From NCBI RefSeq assembly GCF_021018895.1, contig NC_079372.1:20045237-20109236 (forward strand): a stretch of 64,000 bases of DNA. The letters are read 5' to 3'. The position numbers and the translations under genes are program-made. Shown here one piece after another: positions 36,701 through 49,054 of this stretch. The notes beneath the pieces are model-generated. The model ran no database searches and was not told the origin of the DNA. It saw only the letters and a program-made list of their open reading frames with translations. The DNA comes from Seriola aureovittata (lineage: Eukaryota; Chordata; Actinopteri; Carangiformes; Carangidae). Within the stretch, counting starts at the first letter, position 1. Each line of letters starts with the position of its first letter.

Positions 36701-39700
36701 ATTCTGTGATTGAGAAACCCTCATTAGCAAAATGTTTCTTATGTTTCCAAGGCCAATCCACAACGAACCAGTTCTCAGAGTTTCTGAACTGGGAAAAGAA
36801 ATTGTTTTGCATAGATAGATATAAATGGTATTAATTAGACTGTATATTGTAAAACAATTAAAGACTAATTTTGTTCATTTCAGCAGGAAACAGCTGCTTG
36901 CCTCGTTAAAAATAAGCTTCCTGACTGACTGGCTTCAGCCTCAGTCACTCTTCTCGGATCGATTTCTAGATCACTGGTCACAGATACTGTTCTGTGCAGT
37001 TAGCCTTTACACATCATGTGTGTTGGTGCCATGGCAGCATTTTCAATTTTCCACCTTTGTCACTATTGTCAGAGAAGGGCTGGAGTAAAGCTGATCCTCG
37101 GGTCCCTGTCCAAGAAGAAGTTAATCCAGTGTATGGCCGAGATTATCAGATCGAATCTAACCCTGTGGGCAAATGACCTGGATTCATTATTAGAACAGGG
37201 GTTCAGTTACCACTGTAGGTGGAACAGCACACAGGTGTAAACTCCACCTCTCTTTCTCTTCAGGATCTCAAGAGTAAAAGCTCAAAAGACACTGAGACTC
37301 TTCACTGAAGAATATAAGAAAAGGGGAGCAGGTCTGTTCATACGTGTGTGGAAGCTGATCAGGATGTCGCATTAGATTCACATCATGATATGTGAAGAAT
37401 GAGTTTCATTAGATTAGAAGTAAGTGACATTGAGTCGCCACAATTGTAAATAATATTGATCTATTCCTGCAATAAAAAGGTTACACAAGTCAAAGAGACA
37501 CCTGGAACTCAGAGACAGCTCAACAGCTTCTCTCTAAAACATTTTTAAACATTGTCTCACCATCATGATGATGACCATGGAGCCGGTGAACATGCGGGAC
37601 AGCCTGGTCTTCTCAGGGAAGTAGGGCTCTTTGACCCCAGTCACTGGATTCTGCTCCATCGTTGGGGCCATGGCTGCGAACTCTGGCCGAGGACGTTCCT
37701 GAGGGAACACAGAGATGACGTCAGCCTCGGTGGACTCACTCTTTACCGGTGTGCTGAGAGCAGTCCAGTCTATGTACCATGGAAAATTAGCTTGGTGTGG
37801 TATTTGTCTCACAACTAAACTCTAAAAATCACTTTGCAAAAGAGGTTTATGTTTTAGGTTTTATTCCAGAGGTAATATAATCTATAATCTTGATTTACAA
37901 CATCCTGTTTTCTCCATCAGGCCAACATCACCTACACTTTATCTAATGTCAAGCATTTTATCTTCAAGTTTATTTGCCTATCTTAGTAATTAAAACAAAA
38001 CACTCAACAGGAAACTAGAATCCCCGCCTCGTGGTTGTTTCCTGCACCAATCAGCCAAGTGACAGGAAACACGGCCACAGTCTCTCCTTCCTGAGTTACA
38101 GTGTTGAGCCATGGCAACAAGTGTTTTTGCAGAACATTATGATGTCACAGTGAAGTCGACCTTTGACCATTTGGATATAAAAGGTCATCACTTAATCCTA
38201 TCTTTACAGACATTTGAGTTAAATTGTGTCATAATTAGGCAATTAATTTGTGACTTATGGCCAAAAAATGTGTTTGTGAGGTCACAGTGACCTTTGACCT
38301 TTGACCACCACAATCTAATCAGCTCATCCTTGAGTCCAAGTACCAGTTCCTTCAAGGCGTTACTGAGATATCGCGTCCACGAGAATGTTGTGTTTGTTAG
38401 TCACTTAATCGTGACGTACCTAAGAAAAGTGTGTGAGACCAGTGCGTTCATACTCATCCTGAAAAATCAAGCAGAACAGGAAGGATTATGAGACCTCTTC
38501 TTCGTGGAAGTCCATGCAGTCCCAGTGATGGGCCAGGGTGGCCATCTTTCTCTTCCAGTACTCCAGGAAGGTCACGGCCCAGAAGGACATGAACACACTG
38601 AAGAAGACTGTACCTGGGTGGTCGAACAGGTATCCCAACTGCAACGCAGAGAGATTCGGTGCAAACATTCAGAGACAAACATCACCTCTGAGTCTGTTTG
38701 CGCTGTGATTATAATCCAGCTTGTTTACAGCTGTGTACCTGAGCCATGGTGCAGATCTCAGACATGTTCCAGGCCTTGCATGTGTTACAGAGAGGACACA
38801 TCAGGTAAGAGGCGCCGCTGGTGCAGATTTCTTTCCTGTTGACAGACACACAGACACAGATCAGTTAAAACTGAGAAAAACAAGTTTTGATCTGGCCCTT
38901 TAATCACGTCTACTCATAATCATTAACATAAGAGCTCGGGGACGGGGTGGATCAGCTGTGATGCACACAAACTCAGGGTGCATTGAGTCCAGGAAGAGTG
39001 AGGGAGTAACACAGATGAAAGGTGTTGGAATCAGTTACTTGCTGCCGGGGAATAGAGCAACTGCACCTCCACTTATTAGAGTTATTCAGTGAATTACTGA
39101 AACATGACTATACATGGGATAAATGACTGAGAGACGTTTCCTCTTCCTTATTTTTGTAATGAGGGGATTATTCTGCACTAATTATCACATGACGGCTGCA
39201 GTTTATTGCTGCTGGAAACTGCTCTCCATCCATTCTGCACTAATCAATGGCTTTAATCTACAGTGTGAACTAATGAACCTCGTGAATCTGAGACATTTGA
39301 CTGTCTTCCTTCCTCGGTTATTGACTCGTCTCCCACTCTGTCTAAACTCCCTCTGGACTTCATGGTGGGATGAAGAAGTGATTCCACAGTGCTGTGTAGA
39401 AAGAGCAGAACCCCACTGTTATAAATCATGTATAATAAATTGGGCACAGACTTTCCCCTTGTGAACTGTAGAATTATGTTATTTTTTTTTATCTTTAGGC
39501 AGAACAGACTGCGCTTTCATGTGTATGAAAATGTGCTTGTTTAAGATAATTTGGGAGAAAGTGAAGTTTTAATTCTTGGCATTGCTCAAAGGAACCGTTA
39601 AACATTTTGGGAAACAAGCTTATTTCCTTTCCTTCTGAGAGTGAGATGAGTAGATCGATACTAATCTCATGACGGCGTGTTAAGCTCAGAGCTGTGCTGC

Positions 39701-41160
39701 GGCTACGCTGCCGGATGCCGGTCACGATCTGTTTGTTGTAAGTGTCTGTGCAGGTACCAAATCTGACAACCTCACTGTCGATGGAAGACGGAGGGAAGTC
39801 GCTGTAACCAGTTGTTGTTTCCACCACTGAACAGACTGTAGAATCACGCTGTCTTCTTTACAGAAGCACGAGAAGCGAAGAATTACAAAGACGAGAAACT
39901 GGCACAGTGAAGTCAGTTACCATCACTGTACAGTCACACCAAGTAAACGATGTGGGAGCAAAACCTCTGACTGTATGGAACTGAGTCACGGTGTGTTTTA
40001 TTGTTTATGAAGTCAGATTTTAATTAGAAAACATTAGATAATAACTGCAAGGAGAAGGAGAGAGACACAGCTCGAGCGGCTTCTTGTTTGTTTTGGTACC
40101 GATAGAAATTCAAGATTATTACACCGTGAATTCTAACTGCGTGTGTTCTCATCAGAGCTGCAGCGTCGAGGGGTTAGTCCACATGAAAAAAACTGCTTCT
40201 TCAGGTATTTTTCAAGCATTTTATGTGTTGATTACGGAGCTGATGAGAGCGAGATGACAGGAAGTGAGGAGAGACACACATGGGGAACGACATGCAACAA
40301 AGATCCCATGCTGGACTCGAACCAGGGGAGTTATGGTTCAACCATCTTAACACCTAAACAAACAGGGCGCCCTGTGAATGAGTAAAATTGAGTTCCCTTT
40401 AAGATGAGACCAACACACCTTGAACCATCAGCTAAATAATACCTGACACTTGATGAACCGTGTTTTAAGTGTGTGTGTGTAATGCTCAATCGCTTCGTGT
40501 GTTATGCAATAAAGGCTGTATGTTGTGTGCAGCGTGTGGACTCACGCTGGTGCGTTGGTATGCATGGACATGACTCCAGACACAAAGACCAGGGTTCCCA
40601 CCACAGCCGCCGGCAGCAGCCACGCTGTGTAGAAACCTGCAGAGACATAAAGCTCCATTAGGCTGCAGCTCTCTGTTGATGCATGCGCAATTACACTGAC
40701 TGCTACACTGCTGTTTAATGCTGGAATGTCCTGGATGAGGAGGTTCGGTTGGGATCACAGAAAGCGTGTCTCATGCTGAGGACGGTGGTGTTAGTTTCTT
40801 ATTGACAAACGTTTGTTTTTAAATGTGACGAAAGTGAGAAAATAAAGAATATGAAAGAAATACTGGAAAAAGTAAAACATTATCAGAAGGAAAGAAAAAA
40901 AACATGTTGAAATTGATTCTTAATTTACTACAGATTTGTGATGGCATTTAACATCAGCTCCTAGGGTTTCAAGACCTTTCGACCACACTGCACGGTCTTC
41001 ATCGTATACGATATTACATGACCAAAGACCAGAGCTCCACACTTAGGTCACATGATTACACCTGAGCTTTCTCCAGGTGAGAAAACTCCATCTGCTGATG
41101 AAGACTGTTAAGATGCAGCTGAAAACTGAAAGTGCCTGAAAAAGTTAGTAAGTGGGCCTT

Positions 41161-41196
<36 letters not shown>

Positions 41197-44100
41197 TGTG
41201 GGGACCGTCCATAAATTTAAATTAAAATCATAGCTTGATAACACAGAGTTAATTGAGCTTGATAAACACACGTTTTACGAATTGGTCATTTATTCCCCAT
41301 TCAACTTATTAAACACCTAAAAAAAACAGTGTAAATACTTAAAATCTAATATTTTTCATTGTCATATTTTTTTTTTTTTTAATATTTTTACAAATTTGGA
41401 TTGTGTTCTTCGGTTTCAAATTAAACCAAATTATATCCACATGAGGAAGTCAAAAGGGGCGGAATGCTCCTTATGGGCACCATAATTATTATGTCTAAAT
41501 GAGAGTTTATATTTACCCAGCCAGGCGAAGTACAGTGCAATCTTCTCCCCAAAGTACTCCCTGATGTGGTCCAGTGGTTGGTACTTGTACCATCTCCACC
41601 AGCGGGCCCAGTAGTGGTAAAGAACCTGCCTCTGGTTCAGCTCGTCAGGACGGATCTCAAACTTCGGGAGCTGAAAAGGGCCCTGTCAAAAAAACAAAAA
41701 CAAGCACTCAGCTGATTAGAGAAGGAAAAGTCTTACATGAGATTAAAGAGCAGATAAATAATATCTGACCTCATGCAGGGGGAAAGCTGCAGTGTACGCC
41801 CCTTCATTTATCAGTCTGTCCACACCTACTTCTGCCCTCTTCTTTCTGCCGTAAACCGTCCTGGCGAGGATCTCGTACACCTGAAATAAGACACACACTC
41901 TCGCTCCATCAGAGACAATAAACCCTGAACACGTCCGGGCATACTGTTAAAGGAAGTCCTGTTACTCACGACACGGTGTCTCTGTGTGTTAGTGAAGTAG
42001 GTTTCATGTTCGTCACAGCCAAGGAATCTGAAAAAGCCAGTTTCACTTTTACACAGAGCAGAACAATGACAGCTGGTTCTGTCATGGACCGACGTCAACC
42101 AGAACTCACCTGTTCATCTTTGACTTGCGAAAGGCACATGTGTAATAGTCCAGAGGCCTGTTTGGCACCGCCTCAGTCATTACATTAGGAATGCATAGTC
42201 TACTCAGGACCTGAGCAGATGTGTTTAAGTCCAGATGTGGCTGCGCCTGGAAAACAAAACACACACTGATTCAGTATCAACAATATTTCATCAGCGTCGT
42301 CTTTATGAAGTGATAACACTCAAGCTCTCATTAAATTTGGTGACACCTGTGGTTACTGGTGATAAGTGTAAGTGCACTTTAGTAATTAGAGTAAAATCGT
42401 AAACTTAAATGCTCAAGTTGTCGTGTCCACAGGTGCGGAATGAGCTTGATAACAGAACTGAAAGCAGCAGCTGCTGCTAAAATATATTGAAAGGCCGGAA
42501 CTGAACTTTTATTTTCTATTTACCAGTTATTGCTGATTGTGTATCTTGCCTATTGAATGAATGTATGGACTGATGGGAGAGACGTTTTTGAACCATTTAG
42601 TTCTTCTTCTTCTTTTTAGGGTTTCAGGTATTGGGATCCCTTTTTCATCCTCTGTTATTTTCATGTTTGTGCTTTGACTTGGATTTTATATCTGATTTGA
42701 GTGAAAAAAAAAATGATGATGACGAAAAAAAAAAAAAGGTTATTAGTGTCTATGCATTGAGCACAGGGGACAGCAAACACAGGCTTTTATCCTCTGCATT
42801 ACATCCAGCACATGCAAACACCAAAACTGGGGTTTAGTGTTATAAGAAGAACCTAAACTGACGCCTGCAGCTGTGGTTGAACCCTAATGTCCCTCTAAAA
42901 ACCCTCTGAATGACAATGCTAACATGCTAATGTTTGGCAGATTGACCCATCAGACTCATTAATAGAGTTAGCCTGGGGCTTGACCTTACTGACCCCACTC
43001 ACCTACTACTATTTATCCTTGGACTACTTTAAGCACACTAACTATCTACATCTTTGTCTATAATGTGTGTAATTTAACATCTTCAGTTAGCACATTAGCA
43101 TGCAAACATTTGCTGATTGGCACTAAACACAGAGTGGAGCTGAGGCTGATGAGCTTTTAGCTTTTCAGTCACAAGTTTTCACACTAAATGAAACATCAAG
43201 GACTGAAGTGATTAAAAGTCAACGTCATATGTATGGACCAGATTTCATGGCAGTTCATCCAAAAACTGTGGAGTTGTTAGTATAAATTCTGTGGAGGCAG
43301 CGATCAGCTGATCCCAGAGACAAAAATACACTGGACAAATCCAGCCATAATTAGCATCAAAGATGGAGTTTGATGTAATGAAAATCTTAAGGATTATAAC
43401 TTTTAATTAGAAATATTTAATTAGAAACAGCTGTGTTCACCTGCAGCGGAGCTCTCAGACAGAGTTCCTCAGCGTAATACACCATCACATCCCAGGGAGC
43501 ACTGAGTTTCAGAAAGTGAATCGTTTTCTTTTCATTCGCTGTTTCCTCCTAAAGAGAAGAGGGAACAGAAATATGAGTAGATGACGAGCTTATTAATAAG
43601 GTGAATAATCTTGAATCTGGTCTTTAGCACCTTCTCCATCAGCAGTCCAACACTCGTCAGATTCTGGACAAACTTCTCCCTCCACTGTGCCAACTGTGCT
43701 TTCCTCCGCTCGGACCTGCTGCTCTCCTCGGTGGCCACGGCTCCCCCCTCCTCGCTGGGCGCCTCACTCGTCCCCTTCCCTCGCCGCTTCCTCCTCGAGC
43801 GGACCTCCCACACCAGTACAAAGTCTGGATCAACCATAAGGAGCCAAAAGGGTGAATGAGGCTCTGACTTGATCATCCATCAGTGAAGCTTGTGACAGCT
43901 GATACAATACAAACTGCTGATGCTGCCTACCAATTTTAGTTCTTCCATCTCTGAAGTAATTCCCCAGCTGTGGAAGGGGCTGGTTACTTCTTGTATTACA
44001 GTGAATATAAATGGGATCATCACCACCAGCCATATCTTCATCGTCATCTGCAGCTGTAGCTGAAAGCTGAAAGCATCCACAGTTTAGTTCTTATCAAAGT

Positions 44101-44649
44101 TAATTAAAAACAAGTGAAAGACTATTATCTGCTCTCTTTTCTGCCTGTGAACCACTTCTTCTGTCTGTGGACGGTCAATTTCCCTTTGATGAGGGTTAAC
44201 AGTTAAAACCTGTGCCATTACACAGCATCATAAAAGCCTCCACTTTGCAGTAATGAGTCCAGAAAGATGATAACTGGGCTTTTTACAATGTGATTGAGCG
44301 CAGCAAAGTCATGTCTTACCACAAGACATTCGTGATACACTACACCTCGTAGCATATTGTACGCCTGCGGATTTCACATGAAGAGTAAAACCCTTCTAGT
44401 CTCACTGCAACATCTCTGACAGGTCAGTGAGGTGTGAAGGAATGAGTCATTTTCAGTTATTTTCCAAGTTTAGTTGGTTCCTGTATAAAAGTAGAAAACA
44501 CTGCAGCATTTACTCACATATCTCGGTGGGATGAAGCCCCCGTTGTGCAGACTCCCATAGCTCTCCGTGGTTTGTGCTTCACCCCCATAGTCCAGATCCA
44601 GGAGGACTTCTCTGTCACCCCTCACCACCTCCGAGCCCTTCCTCAGCAT
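30735..44649 (-). CDS. ano7: Anoctamin-7-type TMEM16 protein, complete
   Basis: Coding exons, 5' to 3': 44649-44518, 44066-43931, 43824-43631, 43548-43441, 42246-42110, 42027-41970, 41880-41770, 41682-41517, 40636-40546, 38835-38739, 38638-38495, 37698-37561, 35384-35286, 35110-35008, 34691-34580, 34475-34421, 34322-34225, 32796-32660, 32568-32363, 32256-32120, 31922-31832, 30926-30735 (913 residues; human ANO7 about 933). The start MLRKGSEVV and the later ESYGSL match the ANO7 N-terminus. The cytoplasmic dimerisation region has [18 protein letters not shown]. The transmembrane part has [57 protein letters not shown] and [14 protein letters not shown]. Calcium-site acidic residues align with ANO1: E656, E701, E704, E733 and D737. 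The C-terminus [19 protein letters not shown] is ANO7-specific. TMEM16 proteins are ten-helix calcium-gated chloride channels or lipid scramblases; ANO7 activity is poorly settled. Exon 2 acceptor and the last codons are the least certain points. Confidence 0.94.
31079..31215. repeat. Dispersed teleost repeat fragment in ano7 intron 21
   Basis: Contains AACTCCATCTGCTGATGA and GAAGATGTGGCTGAAA. A related sequence recurs at 41060-41135 (AACTCCATCTGCTGATGAAG, AAGATGCAGCTGAAA). Two copies in one gene and my recollection of the motif elsewhere support an interspersed repeat, class unknown. Confidence 0.55.
32900..34224. other. ano7 intron 17, no additional feature recognised
   Basis: About 1.4 kb between exons 18 and 17. 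It contains no splice-supported exon, clear terminal inverted repeat or long microsatellite that I could identify. Confidence 0.5.
35426..35805. repeat. A/C-rich low-complexity array in ano7 intron 12
   Basis: About 380 bases built from diverged units such as AAAAATACCAAAGAAAT and runs of A with blocks of C. The plus strand has few G. The long open frames on the minus strand, full of Phe, Tyr and Leu, are artefacts of this composition. Confidence 0.85.
38120..38400. repeat. Dispersed teleost repeat rich in nuclear-receptor half-sites, ano7 intron 11
   Basis: The block GAGGTCACAGTGACCTTTGA, then ACCACCACAATCTAATCAG, then CATCCTTGAGTCCAAGT and GAGATATCGCGTCCACGAGA, is one I recognise as highly repeated in teleost genomes. 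Its left portion also has GTGAAGTCGACCTTTGACCA. I cannot name the superfamily. Confidence 0.6.
38279..38307. promoter_or_regulatory. Candidate nuclear-receptor site cluster (palindromic IR3 plus tandem DR1)
   Basis: AGGTCA-CAG-TGACCT (38279-38293) is a perfect consensus estrogen-response-element palindrome. TGACCT then repeats as TGACCT-T-TGACCT-T-TGACCA, giving two overlapping direct repeats with one-base spacing (HNF4/PPAR/RXR-type DR1). It sits inside a dispersed repeat, so it may be passive baggage. Activity is not shown. Confidence 0.5.
39589..39720. repeat. Partial copy of the abundant teleost repeat also seen near 28.6 kb
   Basis: AACATTTTGGGAAACAAGCT, then TTATTTCCTTTCCTTCTGAG and GAGATGAGTAGATCGATACT match the beginning of that family as I remember it. 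The copy is truncated, in ano7 intron 9. Confidence 0.45.
40240..40375. repeat. Dispersed repeat fragment (ACATGCAACAAAG type)
   Basis: Contains GACATGCAACAAAGATCCC and CTGGACTCGAACCAGG. A related piece, ACATGCAGCAAAGGGCCAC followed by GGTCGGACC, occurs at about 19525-19560. The GACTCGAACC-like motif looks like a tRNA T-arm but there is no full cloverleaf. Confidence 0.45.
41163..41194. repeat. (GT)n microsatellite in ano7 intron 8
   Basis: Sixteen GT units. Confidence 0.93.
42893..43290. repeat. Dispersed teleost repeat (TGCTAACATGCTAATGTTTG type) in ano7 intron 4
   Basis: Blocks AATGCTAACATGCTAATGTT, TTAGCATGCAAACATTTGCT, GGAGCTGAGGCTGATGAG and AGATTTCATGGCAGTTCATC occur in the order of a very common fish repeat. 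It is non-coding and degenerate. Confidence 0.6.
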
Positions 44650-44799
44650 GATGCGGAGGATGACTGAAATATCTGAGGCTGGACACATTCACATGAAATT
44701 GCGCTGCTCACTCGCACGTAGCTTATCGCTGAAGTATTTCACAGATGACAGGTGAAGACACAGACTGAGAAGACAGAATAAAAAAGGTTGATACTGTAC

Positions 44800-44908
44800 C
44801 TTTGCTGTGGTGAGAATGAGGCCACTGCTGCCGGATTTGCAGCAATCTGTGCTTCCCTTTTCCTCTCCCTCCTCTTTATCTCTGCATCCGTCAGGCTCCT
44901 CTGCTCCC
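44800..44908 (-). other. ano7: Possible 5' untranslated exon of ano7
   Basis: On the minus strand this stretch is bordered by TTTACCAG at its start and AAAG|GTACAGT at its end, and has exon-like composition. It lies about 130 bases upstream of the acceptor at 44673 that would open the first coding exon. Splicing it on does not keep one frame through the chosen ATG, so it would be untranslated. Confidence 0.25.
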
Positions 44909-45483
44909 CTGGTAAATAGCTGTGAAATACCGTAATGGATGTAACATGCAGGCAGCAGCTGAGACTTCGCCGTCTGCTTGAATGGAAATGTACATCAGGA
45001 CATACAGCACAGCACAGCGCACATCCCCACTTCATAAATAATGCAACAGTCAGTCAGGGGGCAGTGGATGTGAGAGGGTGAAGTCGGAGGTCTCTCTAAC
45101 ACACTCATTATGCAGGACAGAACGTGTGGGGGGGGGGTGTCTCCTATTTGTTGTTACGGAGTATTCCTTCATCCATACAAGCTGCTCTGCACGTTTCATC
45201 TAATTGGTTTTGAAATGTACGTACAATTAACATAAATTATTGAGAGAAGAGAAGCTCCGCCCGTATGAGCTTCATTTCCTGATCTGCTGTGTAACATCAC
45301 AGGCGTGACATTTTTCTGGTCGTTTCTCAGAGATGCTCTGATTTGACAGCCTCCACCAGCATCAGCACAATAGGTGACATAATTTGTTTTCCTCCCTCCT
45401 CCTCTTTCAGTAGACTGCATCGCTGCAGTCAAAACAGAGCTGTCTGTGAGAAGAGTATGGAAGGGTGAGTAAAGAGGAGCAGC

Positions 45484-45517
45484 AGGAGGAGGAGGAGGAG
45501 GAGGAGGAGGAGGAGGA
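45484..45517. repeat. (GGA)n trinucleotide repeat
   Basis: About ten GGA units in intergenic DNA upstream of ano7. Confidence 0.9.
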
Positions 45518-47109
45518 CGAAGTGGCAGATAGTGGGAGGAAGCGGGAAAGTGTCAGACAAATGGAGAGCGAGGTATTAAAATTGCATTAGAAAGTGAAAC
45601 GCTGCAAAGTAAATGAGGGGGGCAGGGCATGTTTAAAACTGAAATACAGCACAGCAACAATTCTTTTTCCAACTGCACATGAACACATCTTTCTTCACTG
45701 TCAGTCGACGGTCTCAACTGATAATACATTTTTCATAGAGAAAAAAATCAATTATGCAGCCGAGTTAAAGGGGTACTGTGCCTTACTATGTGAGATACAT
45801 CGAGTTGCATTATGGGAAATGTAGGATCCAGGGATATTGGAGTTTGACCCAAGCTAGGGACTAAAGATCCGTATCTTAGGCCTCTACTGCTTTGATTTTG
45901 ACCATCATTTATACAAATGTCTCTCTTGAAGTTGCAGCAGTTTTCTTTTCACATGTTCTTCACAGGCGTCAGACTAGTGTTCAATTTACCTCTATAGTTT
46001 CTGCACTTTTAAGCGCTGCCTCACATTCAGTTTTATCTTGGGCCACTTTTATTTTGGAGGGGAACTTGTGTCTCTGTGAATGAAGTGAATACTGGCTTTG
46101 GTTAAATTGAAATGTTGTTGTTCCAGGGCCACAAGCTGGTACTGTCCTCATCTTGTTTTTTGTTTTTAATTATTATTGTTTTTCTTTTTTTTTTTTAAAG
46201 AAAAAGGTAATTTACCCCAACGTTCCCTGTGAATCATCATCCGTCTCATCAATCTCACCGTTTCTCTCTCCTTTAGCTCGATTTTTTCCACCCCTTGCCG
46301 AGTCATTCTGTGATTCTACTTTCCCCCTGAGGATGAGTCCAGCACATGTTGTTTTACACACAGATTAAACCTGGCACCTTCAGCTCCTCACCGGTCGCAG
46401 GTCGTGCTCTCTCACAATATAGACAGGCAGAGTTAATGGATGGTTGAAACCATGGAAACAGCACAAGCGTACCCACGGTGGCATTATTGTGCTAATAAAA
46501 TAACAAAATGCATCTGAACAACACTAGTGGTATCCACTTGTTTGTCCTAGAAACCACAAGATGATGATCGATAACACCAGAGGATGTGGTCGGAAACTGC
46601 TCGGTGATGCGTTGCGTGTTGTCTTGACAGCTGATACCACATGTCTTCAGCTGTGAGTTAACTCAACTATCTTTAAATGGAAAGTCTCTCACTGGCTGTT
46701 TAGAGGCAGTGGTTTCCAAACTTTTTAAATTTCAACCTGTGAAGTACAAGGTGCTGCAAACTCAAAACTTTGCGTTAACTTCATTAAAATTAAGAAAATA
46801 ATTTTAGAAGAACTTTTAATTAATTTCTGTATTTCCCATATTTCAAAAATAAAACGTGAATCATTGGATTTAAAGGAATGTCTCAATAATACATAATACT
46901 TTTGTCAACAAGCACTTACTTTCCTGGATGCTGTGGCAGAGCTTCTCAGTGATGAACAGCTGGTTGATGGACACTGTGCCGAACAGCTGCAACCGGGAAT
47001 GTGACTAACATGAAGACATAACAGGGCGGTTCTGTAAAAGACCATAATTACTTTCCACAAGATTCTCTCTGCTGCAAGGGATTTGCTCTTATTTAGCCAC
47101 AGGAGTATT

Positions 47110-47315
47110 AATCAGTGAGGCTGGCCACTGGTGTGGGGGCGTTGAGGTCTGGCTCGTTCCGGTTCATCCCAAAGGTGTCGGCCGGGGTTGAGGTCAGGGC
47201 GCTTCCACATCCAACTAAACTGAGAGAAACTATTTCTTTATTGTGCGTGGAGAGATACGGTCACGATGAAACCAAACTTCACCACACTGCAGTGTAAAAT
47301 ACCACTGTGCGCTGC
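47110..47315 (-). mobile_element. Tc1-type transposase relic
   Basis: Minus-strand translation contains WKRPDLNPGRHLWDEPERAR, which resembles the PDLNPIEHLWDELERR segment before the last catalytic acid of Tc1-like transposases. It covers only a short piece of the protein, no terminal repeats are visible, and the key residues are partly changed, so it is inactive. Confidence 0.5.
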
Positions 47316-49054
47316 AGCATTAAGATTCAACTTTCACTGCAACTAAGGGGCCATAAAAAGCAGCAGCAGTGGACAGGGATTTCTCTGTAACAGCTGAAGA
47401 GAGGTTTCCCTAAAATGTTTAGTTTGTTTTACTCAAACATAAAACAGGCTTAAAAAGACATTTACGACCTCTAGTGGTGACTGGGGAGAACTGCAACACT
47501 GACCAACCTTCCCTAAGACACTGCTGCTGTAAAAGAAGAGTATACTTGACTTCACTTATTATCAGTGTGTCATGGAGTCATTTAGTTGGAAAACAAGGTT
47601 TTTCCAGTTGTCATAGTTCCAGTTTCAAAACAGCGGCGCAGGCCAGAGAGAGAGCTGAAGAAATCAGGAATTCAAGAAGGTAATTACTGAGTCATGGGCA
47701 ACAATCAACAACAACCAACTCCCACGGCCAGATCACAGTAGGTGTGTTGTTTTTTGTTTGCAGTTTTTGTGCCGACAACCATCATTTTTAATGTGGCCTA
47801 CACTTTGGATTTCAACAGAAAGGACAATATAGAGTGAGACTGCCTAACACACACCTGCTCTCTTACCTGCAAATCCTTCATCCCTGCTCTAACATGACTG
47901 CCCTTACGTTTTCAACGCACAGGATTTCACTGGTTTGACCTGGAACAGAAATGCAGACGTTAAAAACACTGACACCGTTTCACACCACAGGAGCCACGGT
48001 TTGATCTCAGTTTATTGAGTTACGCTGTCCAATCACAAAGGTTTATTTGTACATTCATTACCATCATGAACAGTATAAAACCTTCTGGACATGCACGTCT
48101 TTACTGTACGTGTGAGTTTACAGTATGTTATACTTGATTAGTGCTCTATTTACAATTCCATAAAACTACTAAACATAACATAAATATAACATGCAGTATA
48201 CATTTATGAACAAAATCAAAACGCCGGTTTTCACAACGCATCACGCAAAAGATGACATCCATCATTGGCCAGCAATGTTCCACATTCAAAACACTGCAGA
48301 AAAAGACTAACTCTTCTTTATATACACTTCATAGGTCACAACTCTAAGCACTTTATTTTTTTATTGATAACCCAACAAACATTTCAAGTAAATCCAACTA
48401 TTGCAACTGTTCTCTCCCTGGTCCTTCAGTAATCCACTGGGGGGGGATTTCAAACACACAGCCAGTAAATCCTCTTTAAAAACCCACTGAATTATTAAAG
48501 GACTATTATATAAAACCTTTTCCACCAATTTGCAGTCTTCTCTGTGCGCACAAATAACCTCATAATGCTGCACGGAACACGGGAGGAACCAAAGTAGAAA
48601 AATGGATTTAAAAAAAATATTGAATTAGACAAAACAGCAGCAATTAAAAAAAAGAAAAAATACACGGTGAGTCTTAAGGTTTTGGGATGTGAAGTACCTT
48701 TTTCACCTGAGATTAGATTTCTTTGTAAAAGAGCAGAAGATGAGCAGAACCGAGTGGCACTTAGAGCGGCTTAAAGCACTGAGTAATGCTGATTTAGAAG
48801 AAACACAGCGTGAGAAAGACAGAGATGTTCGTACAAACATAAGTGACGTATGAGTGGGGCTGGGTATCATCTGAATGTTTTTGATACAAGGCGCCTGTTC
48901 AGTGCTCTAGTTTAATCTTCTCACTGCCTTACTTCACTGAATATGCAACATCTGGATGTGGCACCACGATGTCTGTACTCAGAGTAGCGAGGTTTGATTC
49001 CCATCCCAACATACAGCTCTTTTCTCACCTGTTCAAAAACCACAACGTGAGCGA

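Noticed and set aside
40300..40345. tRNA-like GACTCGAACC motif
   Set aside because: It resembles a T-arm, but acceptor, D and anticodon arms cannot be drawn; it belongs to a dispersed repeat also present near 19.5 kb.
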